Part shown: piece after piece, positions 1-5,851 of the stretch
How positions within the stretch are numbered: the first letter of the stretch is position 1
Layout of the letters: each line of letters opens with the position of its first letter
Source: JAMBLL01 sp964460075
GTDB lineage: Bacteria; Actinomycetota; Acidimicrobiia; Spongiisociales; UBA5794
Direction of reading: 5' to 3'
Length of the DNA stretch: 5,871 nt
Assembly: GCA_964460075.1 (NCBI GenBank)
Contig: CAYWPC010000050.1
Span: forward strand, 1-5,871
Translations under genes and position numbers: made by a program
The notes under the pieces: model-generated
What the model was told of the DNA's origin: nothing
What the model saw: the letters and a program-made list of their open reading frames with translations, nothing else
Database searches by the model: none

Positions 1-16
1 CTAGGCTGCCGAAACC

Positions 17-23
17 AGGAGGT
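17..23 (+). promoter_or_regulatory. Shine-Dalgarno site of the ThDP enzyme gene
   Basis: AGGAGGT is a near-perfect anti-16S match. It sits 7 nt before a GTG codon, and that spacing fixes the GTG at 31 as the start of the first gene. It is by far the strongest ribosome binding site in the plus-strand operon, which fits this gene being the first one, or at least an independently initiated one. Only 30 bp of upstream DNA are visible, so the promoter cannot be judged. Confidence 0.85.
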
Positions 24-30
24 AGGACCA

Positions 31-1773
31 GTGACAAAGACGACCGGCGGTGAGCTGATCGCATCAATGCTTGCAGCGGAGGGCGTCGAGACAGTCTTCG
101 GTCTCCCTGACGGAACATACCAAGGCATCATCAACGGCCTCGACGCGAACAACATTCGCCTCGTCACACCTCGACATGAATCGTCCGCCATGCACATGGC
201 AGGAGCGTACGCACGACTGACCGGACGACTCGGCGTCGTGATTGCATCAAATGGGCCAGGCGTCGCCAACGCACTCCCAGGCGTCGCCGTCGAGAACGCA
301 GAGGGCAACCGGGTCCTCTTGATCACCTCCTCACGCCGATCGGGGATCACCTACCCGGATCGAGGAGGGACGTACCAGTACTTCGACCAGGTAGCGGTCA
401 TCGGCCCAATGGCGAAGTGGTCCACATCCGCGACGACGGCGGAGCGGATACCCGAGCTCCTCCGTGCTGCACTGCGGCGATCTTTCATGGGAAGACCCGG
501 TGTCGTGCATTTCGACGCACCCGAGTCGGTCATCAACTCGAAGAGCTCCGAGGTGGCTGTCCGCTCTCCTGGAACGTATCGCAGGACTGATGCAGTTCGT
601 CCGAACGGCAGTGACGTAGATAAGGCAGCTGCGATGCTGATCCGGGGGAAGTTGCCGGCTATCCACGTTGGAGGTGGCATCGTCCACGCCCGCGCATTCG
701 ATCAACTCATCGCTGTCGCTGAACGGTTGCACACGCCGATCACGACCTCGTGGAGTGCATCGGGATCTGCTCCGCACACCAATGCTCTTGTATGGCCAAT
801 CTCAGCCATCGAAGGAACGAACGAAGTCCATAACCGTGCCGACGTCGTACTTGTCGTCGGGTCGCGGCTCGGCGAGACGGACTGGTGGGGCAAGGCACCG
901 AACTGGCGGATCGACCAGAACGTCATACAGGTCGATGTCGACGAAGCCGTTTTCGGGATGAACAAGCCCGTCGACCTCGCGATCGTCGCAGACGCGGGCA
1001 GCTTCCTCGATGCCCTCATCCTCGCGCTCGACGATGCGCCACAACCGCCGCCCGAGCGGCGAGCCGCCGTCGCGCAACTCCAGGCGAGCCGTGACGCGAA
1101 GGTGGAGAAACTTGCAGCCAACCATCTCGGAAGCCAATCAAAACCGATGGCAACTGGTGATGTCCCACACATCGCGAGGACGATCTTCGACGATGACGCG
1201 ATCTTCGTCGCCGACGGCGGGAACACGGCCGTGTGGAGTTCCTTCTTCTGGCAGGTTCGTCAAGCAGGTACGACGCTCGGCACGCCACATTTTGGACATC
1301 TCGGCGCAGGTGTCGGGCAGGCGCTTGGTGCCGCCGAGGCATTCCCCGACAGGCAGGTGTGCTGCATCATCGGAGATGGGGCGTTCGGCATGCACCCTCA
1401 GGAGATCGAGACGGCGGTTCGAAGCGGGTACAGGGTGGTGTTCCTCGTGATCTCAGATCGACAGTGGGGCATGGTAAAGATGTCCCAGTCCATGGCAAGA
1501 CATCCCGTCAAGATGATGGTGAAGAAGCGACTCGACCCCCAAGAGACCACCGGAACGGATCTTGGTGAGATCGCATACGACGTACTCGCCCAGTCGATGG
1601 GAGCACACGGAGAGCGAGTCTCAGACGCCGATCAGCTTCCGGGCGCTATCAGGCGCAGCATCGCTTCTGGAACCTGCGCAGTGATCCATGTCGACGTAGA
1701 CCCAACGAAGCACCTTTGGGCACCTGGCCTCTTGCACTTCAAGAAAATGCACACAGAGCCGGAAGGAAAGTGA
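31..1773 (+). CDS. ThDP-dependent acetolactate synthase-like enzyme
   Basis: This 580-residue protein has the three-domain layout of the acetolactate synthase/pyruvate oxidase/decarboxylase family. The PYR domain spans about 1-170: catalytic Glu50 in PRHE, NGPGVAN at 74-80, YQYFDQ at 115-120, Lys129, and GRPGVVHFDAPE at 154-165. The central domain spans about 190-335, with GGGIVHARA at 214-222. The PP domain spans about 375-560, with HFGHLGAGVGQALGAA at 420-435 and the GDG cofactor motif at 448-450. Family members cleave or ligate 2-oxo acids or acyloins in the cytoplasm. Two positions differ from biosynthetic acetohydroxyacid synthase. The NN pair that closes the metal motif is Ser475-Asp476, and the Trp in GMVxQWQ is Ser485. 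No ilvN-like regulatory subunit gene follows. The gene begins with GTG behind a strong ribosome binding site, and its stop overlaps the transporter start by 1 nt. The family is firm; the substrate is unknown. Confidence 0.93.
   Translation: MTKTTGGELIASMLAAEGVETVFGLPDGTYQGIINGLDANNIRLVTPRHESSAMHMAGAYARLTGRLGVVIASNGPGVANALPGVAVENAEGNRVLLITSSRRSGITYPDRGGTYQYFDQVAVIGPMAKWSTSATTAERIPELLRAALRRSFMGRPGVVHFDAPESVINSKSSEVAVRSPGTYRRTDAVRPNGSDVDKAAAMLIRGKLPAIHVGGGIVHARAFDQLIAVAERLHTPITTSWSASGSAPHTNALVWPISAIEGTNEVHNRADVVLVVGSRLGETDWWGKAPNWRIDQNVIQVDVDEAVFGMNKPVDLAIVADAGSFLDALILALDDAPQPPPERRAAVAQLQASRDAKVEKLAANHLGSQSKPMATGDVPHIARTIFDDDAIFVADGGNTAVWSSFFWQVRQAGTTLGTPHFGHLGAGVGQALGAAEAFPDRQVCCIIGDGAFGMHPQEIETAVRSGYRVVFLVISDRQWGMVKMSQSMARHPVKMMVKKRLDPQETTGTDLGEIAYDVLAQSMGAHGERVSDADQLPGAIRRSIASGTCAVIHVDVDPTKHLWAPGLLHFKKMHTEPEGK
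1763..1767 (+). promoter_or_regulatory. Ribosome binding site of the BASS transporter gene
   Basis: AAGGA lies inside the last codons of the ThDP enzyme gene, 5 nt before the ATG at 1773. It supports that ATG, or the adjacent in-frame GTG at 1770, over a more upstream in-frame start. Translation would begin where the upstream gene ends, in the arrangement TGATG. Confidence 0.6.
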
Positions 1774-2720
1774 TGGTCACAGGGGTCGTCTCGTTCGCTG
1801 TTGAGAACATCGATGGCGCCGTTCTCAACTTCAACTCAAGTTCACTCGTTGCGCTCAACGTCCTCATTGGGTTGATGATGTTCGGCGTAGCGCTCGGCAT
1901 CGACCTCAGCGACTTCAAGGCACTGATCCAAACGCCGAAGCCCGCAGCAATCGGACTCGGCGCACAGTTCATACTGCTTCCACTCGCCACATTCCTCCTG
2001 ACCCTCGTGCTGAACCTCGCACCGTCGGTTGAGCTTGGCATGATCCTCGTAGCGTCATGCCCAGGTGGGAACCTCTCGAACATCATGACGTATCTCGGGC
2101 GCGGCAACGCTCCGCTATCGGTCGGCATGACTGCCGTTTCCACCGCGGTGGCAGTCGTGATGACCCCAGTCAACTTCTCTATCTGGGGCGGCCTCAACCC
2201 AGCGACCAGACCGATCCTCGAATCGGTGACCGTCAGCCCTATAACGTTGCTTGCAACGATCTTTTTGATCCTCGGGCTTCCGCTCACGCTTGGGATCTTC
2301 CTTGCACAGTGGAAGCCTCAGACGGCATCCCGCCTCGAAAGACCCTTCAAGATATTCTCTGTCGTTGTGTTCATCGGGTTCGTCGCGGCAGCCCTCGGGG
2401 CGAACTGGAAGAACTTCGTAACCTACATTGGGTTCCTGATTGGAATCGTGGCGCTTCAGAACGCCCTCGCTCTCGGCCTGGGATACGGCTCGGCTCTCCT
2501 GGCAAGGCTGTCGATCCCCGATCGACGTGCCGTGACGTTCGAGGTGGGCCTGCAGAACTCGGCGCTGGCTCTGGTACTCGTCTTCACGTTCTTCGACGGA
2601 CTCGGTGGCATGGCGCTCATCGCCGCCTGGTGGGGCGTGTGGCACATCATCTCGGGCCTCTCGCTCGCCTGGTTTTGGGCACGCCGGCCTGTGGCCGTGC
2701 CACTCGACGCAGCGACATGA
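1773..2720 (+). CDS. BASS family (bile acid:Na+ symporter-like) transporter
   Basis: This 315-residue, highly hydrophobic protein has the two signature crossover motifs of the BASS/SBF family. CPGGNLSN at 96-103 is followed by SVGMTAVST at 116-124, and FEVGLQNSALA lies at 256-266. Glu257 and Gln261 of the second motif, and Ser102/Asn103 of the first, match sodium-site residues known from bacterial ASBT homologues. Hydrophobic segments are visible at about 25-42, 58-81, 86-96, 116-136, 157-178, 193-210, 215-237, 263-277 and 280-302. That agrees with the family's usual 9-10 helices and length. It would import an organic anion with Na+ across the cytoplasmic membrane. Bacterial members carry bile acids, pyruvate, pantothenate and other carboxylates, so the name does not set the substrate. 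The start is the ATG in the TGATG overlap with the upstream stop. The last 4 nt overlap the next gene. Confidence 0.93.
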   Translation: MVTGVVSFAVENIDGAVLNFNSSSLVALNVLIGLMMFGVALGIDLSDFKALIQTPKPAAIGLGAQFILLPLATFLLTLVLNLAPSVELGMILVASCPGGNLSNIMTYLGRGNAPLSVGMTAVSTAVAVVMTPVNFSIWGGLNPATRPILESVTVSPITLLATIFLILGLPLTLGIFLAQWKPQTASRLERPFKIFSVVVFIGFVAAALGANWKNFVTYIGFLIGIVALQNALALGLGYGSALLARLSIPDRRAVTFEVGLQNSALALVLVFTFFDGLGGMALIAAWWGVWHIISGLSLAWFWARRPVAVPLDAAT

Positions 2721-3673
2721 CGCGCTCGGTCCTTGTTACCGGTGCCGCCGGTTACCTCGGAAGCTTGCTCGTCGAGAACCTCGCAGCTCAGCCAGGGAAG
2801 ATCGACACGATCATCGCTACAGATATCCGCCAGCCAATCGCGACCTACGAGGCCGTCACATTCGTATCGATGGACGTCCGCGATCCGCACCTCGTCGACG
2901 CACTCAAAGAACACGGGATCAACGTGGTGGTCCACCTCGCCGCGATCGTGTCGCCAGGCCGAAAGCCGGACAGGGAACTCGAGTACTCGATCGACGTCGA
3001 AGGCACACGCAACGTACTCGAAGCGAGCCTCGAAGCCGGTGTGTCGAAAGTGATTGTCTCATCATCTGGGGCTGCATACGGCTACCACGCAGACAACCCT
3101 GATTGGCTCGATGAGGACGCTGCGCTTCGAGGCAATCCAGTCTTCGCCTACGCCGATCACAAGCGGCAGGTCGAAGAAATGCTCGCAGAGTGGCGAGCGA
3201 CATATCCAGCGCTCAAGCAACTGATCTTCCGTCCCTGCACGATCCTCGGTGCACGCACCCGCAATCAGATCACCGACCTGTTCGACCGGTCGATCATTCT
3301 TGGCATCAGAGGCTCCCAATCGCTCTTCGTGTTCATATGGGACGTCGATGTTGTGGCATGCATTCGTCGCGGCATCGAGACCGACGCCGTTGGTGTCTAC
3401 AACCTCTCTGGCGACGGCACGATGTCGCTGCGTTCGATCGCTGACGCAATGAAGAAGCGGTACGTTGAAGTGCCAGCCTCGGTCGTTCGCACGTCACTCG
3501 GTGTCATGCAGCGACTCGGTGTCTCCCAATACGGTCCAGAGCAGGTCGACTTCCTCAGATATCGTCCTGTTCTCTCAAACCGTCGGCTGAAGGAGTCGTT
3601 TGGCTACACGCCATCCAAGACGAGCCAAGAAACGTTCTCCTTCTTCCTGAAAGCACGCCGTGGCGAAGCGTGA
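2717..3673 (+). CDS. Extended SDR: NAD-dependent epimerase/dehydratase family protein
   Basis: This 318-residue protein belongs to the extended short-chain dehydrogenase group. The N-terminal Rossmann motif is VTGAAGYLG at 7-15. Asp36 at the end of the second strand favours NAD(H) over NADP(H). HLAA lies at 73-76, followed by VEGTRNVLEA at 94-103. The active site has SSSGAAYG at 115-122 and a YxxxK pair at Tyr145 and Lys149. RPCTILG at 172-178 and the C-terminal substrate region complete the fold. Family members oxidise, reduce, epimerise or dehydrate sugar nucleotides, steroids or other hydroxy compounds, and the sequence alone does not separate these. The ATG is in an ATGA overlap with the transporter stop. 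No Shine-Dalgarno precedes it, so translation probably depends on coupling. An open frame extends upstream of this ATG, but that part is out of frame with the transporter and lacks dehydrogenase features. Confidence 0.9.
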   Translation: MTRSVLVTGAAGYLGSLLVENLAAQPGKIDTIIATDIRQPIATYEAVTFVSMDVRDPHLVDALKEHGINVVVHLAAIVSPGRKPDRELEYSIDVEGTRNVLEASLEAGVSKVIVSSSGAAYGYHADNPDWLDEDAALRGNPVFAYADHKRQVEEMLAEWRATYPALKQLIFRPCTILGARTRNQITDLFDRSIILGIRGSQSLFVFIWDVDVVACIRRGIETDAVGVYNLSGDGTMSLRSIADAMKKRYVEVPASVVRTSLGVMQRLGVSQYGPEQVDFLRYRPVLSNRRLKESFGYTPSKTSQETFSFFLKARRGEA

Positions 3674-4460
3674 CCTAACAGAGGTAGTCGTACTGGTCAC
3701 CGGTGCCGCCGGTGGCCTCGGTGCGGCGGTCGCTACACGATTTGCCAAGGACGGAGCACGACTCGCTCTGCTCGACATCGACCAAGCCCGCCTCGACGAT
3801 GTTGCAGCATCTCTCCCTAACGCACTGGCGATCGTGTGTGATCTCACCGATCCGGCAATGTGCGAGCGGGCGGTTGCCACCGTCGTCAACCGGTTCGGTG
3901 CCATCGACATACTCATCAACAACGCCGGTCTGACGCACCGCTCGGCATTCGTCGACACCGAGCCCGAGGTCATCAAGAAGGTCATGCAGGTGAACTATTT
4001 CGGTACCGTCAATATCACGAAGGCTGCGCTCCCTTCGCTGATCGAGCGACGCGGAGCGATCGCCGTCGTAACGTCGATCGCGGGGCTAGCCCCCGTACTT
4101 GGCCGGACCGGATATGTGGGATCCAAACATGCGCTCCACGGCTTGTTCGACACACTGCGAGCCGAGCTCCGCCCATCAGGGGTCGATGTCACCATCGTCG
4201 CACCGACGTTCATCGATACCGGCATGCAAGAGCGAGCCCTCGGGGGCAACGGCGAGATCACCAAACGCACCCAGTCCCGAGTTGGCAAGCAGGTCACATC
4301 TGAAGCCGTGGCCCATCGGGTGTACCTGGCGATCCAACGACGCCGACGGTCCGTCATCATTGGATCTGTCGGGCATCTCGCACGAGTCATGACGGTGGTA
4401 ACGCCAGGGCTCTACGAACGGATGATGGCTCGATCTCTCCGTTCAGAACTCGACCGATAA
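3660..4460 (+). CDS. Classical short-chain dehydrogenase/reductase
   Basis: This 266-residue protein carries the full classical SDR motif set. The cofactor loop is TGAAGGLG at 14-21. Asp39 in LLDID suggests NAD(H) preference, and a structural NNAG lies at 87-90. The catalytic tetrad is Asn112 (VNYFG), Ser139, Tyr152 and Lys156 (YVGSK). APTFIDTGM at 181-189 follows as the usual post-catalytic motif. It would oxidise or reduce an alcohol/carbonyl pair in the cytoplasm. The C-terminal tail (about 228-266) is basic with a hydrophobic patch. The GTG at 3660 overlaps the previous gene by 14 nt. It is the only reasonable start, because an in-frame TGA lies just upstream (3648-3650) and the next possible codon would cut into the first strand. 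It is the last gene of the operon. The substrate is unknown; a partner role with the preceding dehydrogenase is an inference from adjacency. Confidence 0.92.
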   Translation: MAKRDLTEVVVLVTGAAGGLGAAVATRFAKDGARLALLDIDQARLDDVAASLPNALAIVCDLTDPAMCERAVATVVNRFGAIDILINNAGLTHRSAFVDTEPEVIKKVMQVNYFGTVNITKAALPSLIERRGAIAVVTSIAGLAPVLGRTGYVGSKHALHGLFDTLRAELRPSGVDVTIVAPTFIDTGMQERALGGNGEITKRTQSRVGKQVTSEAVAHRVYLAIQRRRRSVIIGSVGHLARVMTVVTPGLYERMMARSLRSELDR

Positions 4461-4473
4461 GAGCCGACTCTTT
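4459..4473 (+). terminator. Weak hairpin at the end of the plus-strand operon
   Basis: AAGAG (4459-4463) can pair with CTCTT (4468-4472) around a CCGA loop, and one more T follows. It starts inside the TAA stop codon of the last operon gene. The stem is only 5 bp and AT-containing, and the U-run is short. This is a possible weak terminator, not a convincing one. Confidence 0.2.
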
Positions 4474-4527
4474 CAGATCGCACACGCCTCAGGTGCCCCT
4501 CGTCCGCGAACCACCTGCACAACTAAT

Positions 4528-4548
4528 CTCCCAGAGCGAAACGGGGAG
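4528..4548 (-). terminator. Weak hairpin just after the aldo/keto reductase stop
   Basis: On the minus strand CTCCC and GGGAG flank an 11-nt loop, starting 1 nt after the TAG stop, and the T-containing tail ATTAGTTG follows. The 5-bp stem and long loop make it marginal. A second arm pair, CAGGTG at 4490-4495 and CACCTG at 4512-4517, lies in the same 89-bp convergent gap and could act in either direction. Confidence 0.22.
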
Positions 4549-4549
4549 T

Positions 4550-5380
4550 CTAGAAGTCGAAATTGCCCGGATCTGGACCGACACGATCGTCGCGGTTCAT
4601 GGCATCGATGGCCACCATGTCGCCATCTGCGAGCTCGAACGTGTAGAGGTCGGCGTTCTGATCGATCCGAGCAGGAGTGACACTCTTGGGAATCGTCACG
4701 ATGCCTCGCTGGAGCATCCAGCGAAGCACGACCTGAGGCACGCTCACACTGTACGACGCCGCGATTGTTGCCAAACCAGGGTCGTTAACGATCTGGCCCT
4801 GCTTCAGGGGACTCCACGCCTCGACGACGATGTCTCGATCGCGGCAGTACGAGACCAACCCAGGGCTTTGAAGATGCGGGTGGAATTCGATCTGGTTGAT
4901 TGAGGGCATCACGTTTGCATGTTCAGCGAGTTGGTCGAGATGCTGGGGGAGAAAATTGGAAACACCAATAGCGCGAGCTCTGCCATCTGTCAGGAGCTTC
5001 TCCATGGCGCGCCAGGTCGCCCGAGTGTGCTTCGGCTTCGGCCAGTGGACGAGGTAGAGGTCTACATACGTCATGCCTAGCCGCTTGAGACTGTCGTCTA
5101 TTGCGGCGAGCGTCGAATCGTATCCCTGGTCGGAGTTCCAGACCTTCGTCGTGACGAAGATCTCTGACCGGTCGATTCCCGAGGCGGCGATGGCCCGGCC
5201 GACCCCCTCTTCGTTCTTGTAGATCGAGGCGGTGTCGACGTGCCGATAGCCACAGTCGAGGGCTGCTGCGACCGCGTTCTCGACCTCAGAACCGGCTGCA
5301 GATTTGAAGACACCAAAGCCGAGCCGGGGAATCTCGACCGAGCCGCCGAGACGAGCCGTGCTGTGTATTGAGAGATCCAT
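4550..5380 (-). CDS. Aldo/keto reductase, AKR5-like (2,5-diketogluconate reductase type)
   Basis: This 276-residue protein has the normal length and motifs of small bacterial aldo/keto reductases. GYRHVDTASIYKNEEGVG at 44-61 contains catalytic Asp49 and Tyr54. Lys79 (TTKVWN) and His112 (LVHWPKP) complete the tetrad. IGVSNF is at 138-143, NQIEFHP at 162-168 and EAWSPL at 187-192. The cofactor loop IPKSVTPARIDQN at 230-242 is typical of NADPH binding. The C-terminal GPDPGNFDF resembles AKR5 enzymes such as 2,5-diketo-D-gluconate and glyoxal/methylglyoxal reductases. These reduce aldehydes and ketones in the cytoplasm, often with broad specificity. The ATG at 5380 is preceded by a weak AAGG at 5389-5392, 8 nt upstream. 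The gene converges on the plus-strand operon, so co-regulation is not implied. The family is certain; the physiological substrate is not. Confidence 0.94.
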   Translation of the reverse strand: MDLSIHSTARLGGSVEIPRLGFGVFKSAAGSEVENAVAAALDCGYRHVDTASIYKNEEGVGRAIAASGIDRSEIFVTTKVWNSDQGYDSTLAAIDDSLKRLGMTYVDLYLVHWPKPKHTRATWRAMEKLLTDGRARAIGVSNFLPQHLDQLAEHANVMPSINQIEFHPHLQSPGLVSYCRDRDIVVEAWSPLKQGQIVNDPGLATIAASYSVSVPQVVLRWMLQRGIVTIPKSVTPARIDQNADLYTFELADGDMVAIDAMNRDDRVGPDPGNFDF

Positions 5381-5399
5381 GGGATAAGCCTTGCACGTT

Positions 5400-5418
5400 G
5401 GCTGCGCAATCAGCAGCC
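5400..5418. repeat. Inverted repeat upstream of the aldo/keto reductase
   Basis: GGCTGC (5400-5405) and GCAGCC (5413-5418) are perfect 6-bp arms around a 7-nt spacer. The repeat ends 19 bp before the reductase ATG and just before a possible plus-strand start at 5422. It could be an operator or a 5' leader hairpin. Neither strand has a U-run after it, which argues against a terminator. A 6-bp repeat can arise by chance. Confidence 0.3.
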
Positions 5419-5421
5419 GAG

Positions 5422-5625
5422 ATGGCCGTCAGTGGCCGCGATCATCCCAAGATCCCTCACGACACAAGTCGGTTCACGAGCCGATCCCGCGAATCGCAGG
5501 CGATGCAGAGTCTCTACGAAGAGGTGCAGCATCTCACAGACAGGGACGTTGCGCCCCGAACGTGTATCTACTGGATGGCCATGCGCACCGATACGCAGAG
5601 AGAGAGTCGACCCCAACAAGGTTGA
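5422..5625 (+). CDS. Doubtful small ORF, hypothetical
   Basis: The ATG at 5422 opens a 67-codon frame ending in TGA at 5623-5625. The product is hydrophilic and charged (for example SLYEEVQHLTDRDV in the middle) and shows no motif or family I recognise. About two thirds of third codon positions are G or C, which is compatible with coding but not decisive. No Shine-Dalgarno is visible, and the stop lies inside a strong hairpin that more likely ends the rpmG transcript. It would be divergent from the aldo/keto reductase. It may be a chance ORF in an intergenic region; the competing minus-strand frame over the same bases starts with TTG and looks no better. Apart from this ORF, 5381-5653 holds only the inverted repeat and the hairpin. 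Confidence 0.18.
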   Translation: MAVSGRDHPKIPHDTSRFTSRSRESQAMQSLYEEVQHLTDRDVAPRTCIYWMAMRTDTQRESRPQQG

Positions 5626-5630
5626 CTCTC
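5602..5630 (-). terminator. Candidate rpmG terminator hairpin
   Basis: GAGAGTC (5602-5608) and GACTCTC (5624-5630) form a perfect 7-bp outer stem. Three inner pairs (5610-5612 with 5620-5622) lie beyond one imperfect pair, around a 7-nt loop at 5613-5619. On the minus strand it begins 23 nt after the rpmG stop and is followed by TCTCTG, a pyrimidine tail but not a true U-run. The imperfect pair is A-C in minus-strand RNA and a G-U wobble in plus-strand RNA, so plus-strand function is also possible. Confidence 0.5.
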
Positions 5631-5653
5631 AACGCATCGAGCGCTGCAGATGA

Positions 5654-5812
5654 CTACCGCGTTTCTCTGTGTGATGTTGTCTCACGGCACCACTTGCAGA
5701 ACTTTCGGAGCTCGAGGCGTTCCCTCGTGTTCGTCTTGTTCTTCGTGGTGACGTAGTTACGCCTCTTACACGACTCGCATGCGAGCGTGATAGGCGGTCG
5801 CTTGTCACTCAT
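5654..5812 (-). CDS. rpmG: 50S ribosomal protein L33
   Basis: The 52-codon frame begins MSDKRPPITLACESCKRR and ends with KFCKWCRETTSHRETR. This matches bacterial L33 in length (about 50-55 residues) and pattern: a basic protein with NYVTTKNK at 19-26, TRERLELRKFC at 29-39 and a C-terminal HRETR. Cys12/Cys15 and Cys39/Cys42 form the two CxxC knuckles of the zinc-binding (C+) type. L33 is a small protein of the large ribosomal subunit near the E site. The ATG is preceded by purine-rich GAAGTGAG, a weak Shine-Dalgarno. The gene follows, by 39 bp, what appears to be the end of tuf, a common bacterial neighbour. The hairpin at 5602-5630 probably ends its transcript. In many bacteria secE and nusG follow rpmG, but here the next gene on this strand is the aldo/keto reductase. 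Confidence 0.95.
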   Translation of the reverse strand: MSDKRPPITLACESCKRRNYVTTKNKTNTRERLELRKFCKWCRETTSHRETR

Positions 5813-5832
5813 GCTTACTCACTTCGTTCGTG

Positions 5833-5846
5833 GTAGTACGTACTAC
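5833..5846. repeat. Perfect 14-bp palindrome upstream of rpmG
   Basis: GTAGTACGTACTAC reads identically on both strands. It lies between the putative tuf stop and the rpmG start, 20 bp before the rpmG ATG. It could be a protein-binding operator, a processing hairpin in the tuf-rpmG transcript (about 5 bp stem with a 4-nt loop), or chance. Confidence 0.45.
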
Positions 5847-5851
5847 GTCTT

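Noticed and set aside
1..30. TAG at 2-4 as the stop codon of an upstream gene.
   Set aside because: Too little sequence to show any upstream coding frame.
702..1226. 174-codon minus-strand open frame inside the ThDP enzyme gene, and similar long antisense frames across 331-1395.
   Set aside because: They are by-products of GC-rich third positions in a strongly supported gene; none has domain-like features.
2057..2716. Long plus-strand open frame continuing upstream of the epimerase-family start.
   Set aside because: It lies out of frame across the clearly real BASS transporter, has a low-complexity Arg/Pro-rich product, and the Rossmann fold starts exactly at the ATG at 2717.
2738..3713. 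The same 15-bp string, ACCGGTGCCGCCGGT, occurs at 2738-2752 and 3699-3713.
   Set aside because: Both copies encode the glycine-rich cofactor loop TGAAG of two Rossmann-fold dehydrogenases, so shared motif and codon bias explain it without a mobile repeat.
4490..4517. CAGGTG and CACCTG arms as an operon terminator.
   Set aside because: Six pairs across a 16-nt loop with no U-run on either strand; too weak to call alone.
4493..4903. 136-codon plus-strand open frame opposite the aldo/keto reductase.
   Set aside because: It is the antisense shadow of a gene with an intact catalytic tetrad and has no recognisable motif.
5381..5653. A tRNA-Trp or other tRNA downstream of rpmG, as expected from common gene order.
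   Set aside because: No T-loop of the GTTCRANNC kind, no clover-leaf arms and no suitable anticodon stem were found on either strand. GGTTCAC at 5471-5477 lacks the paired 5-bp stem.
5391..5756. 121-codon plus-strand open frame running across rpmG.
   Set aside because: Its 3' half is antisense to the unmistakable L33 gene.
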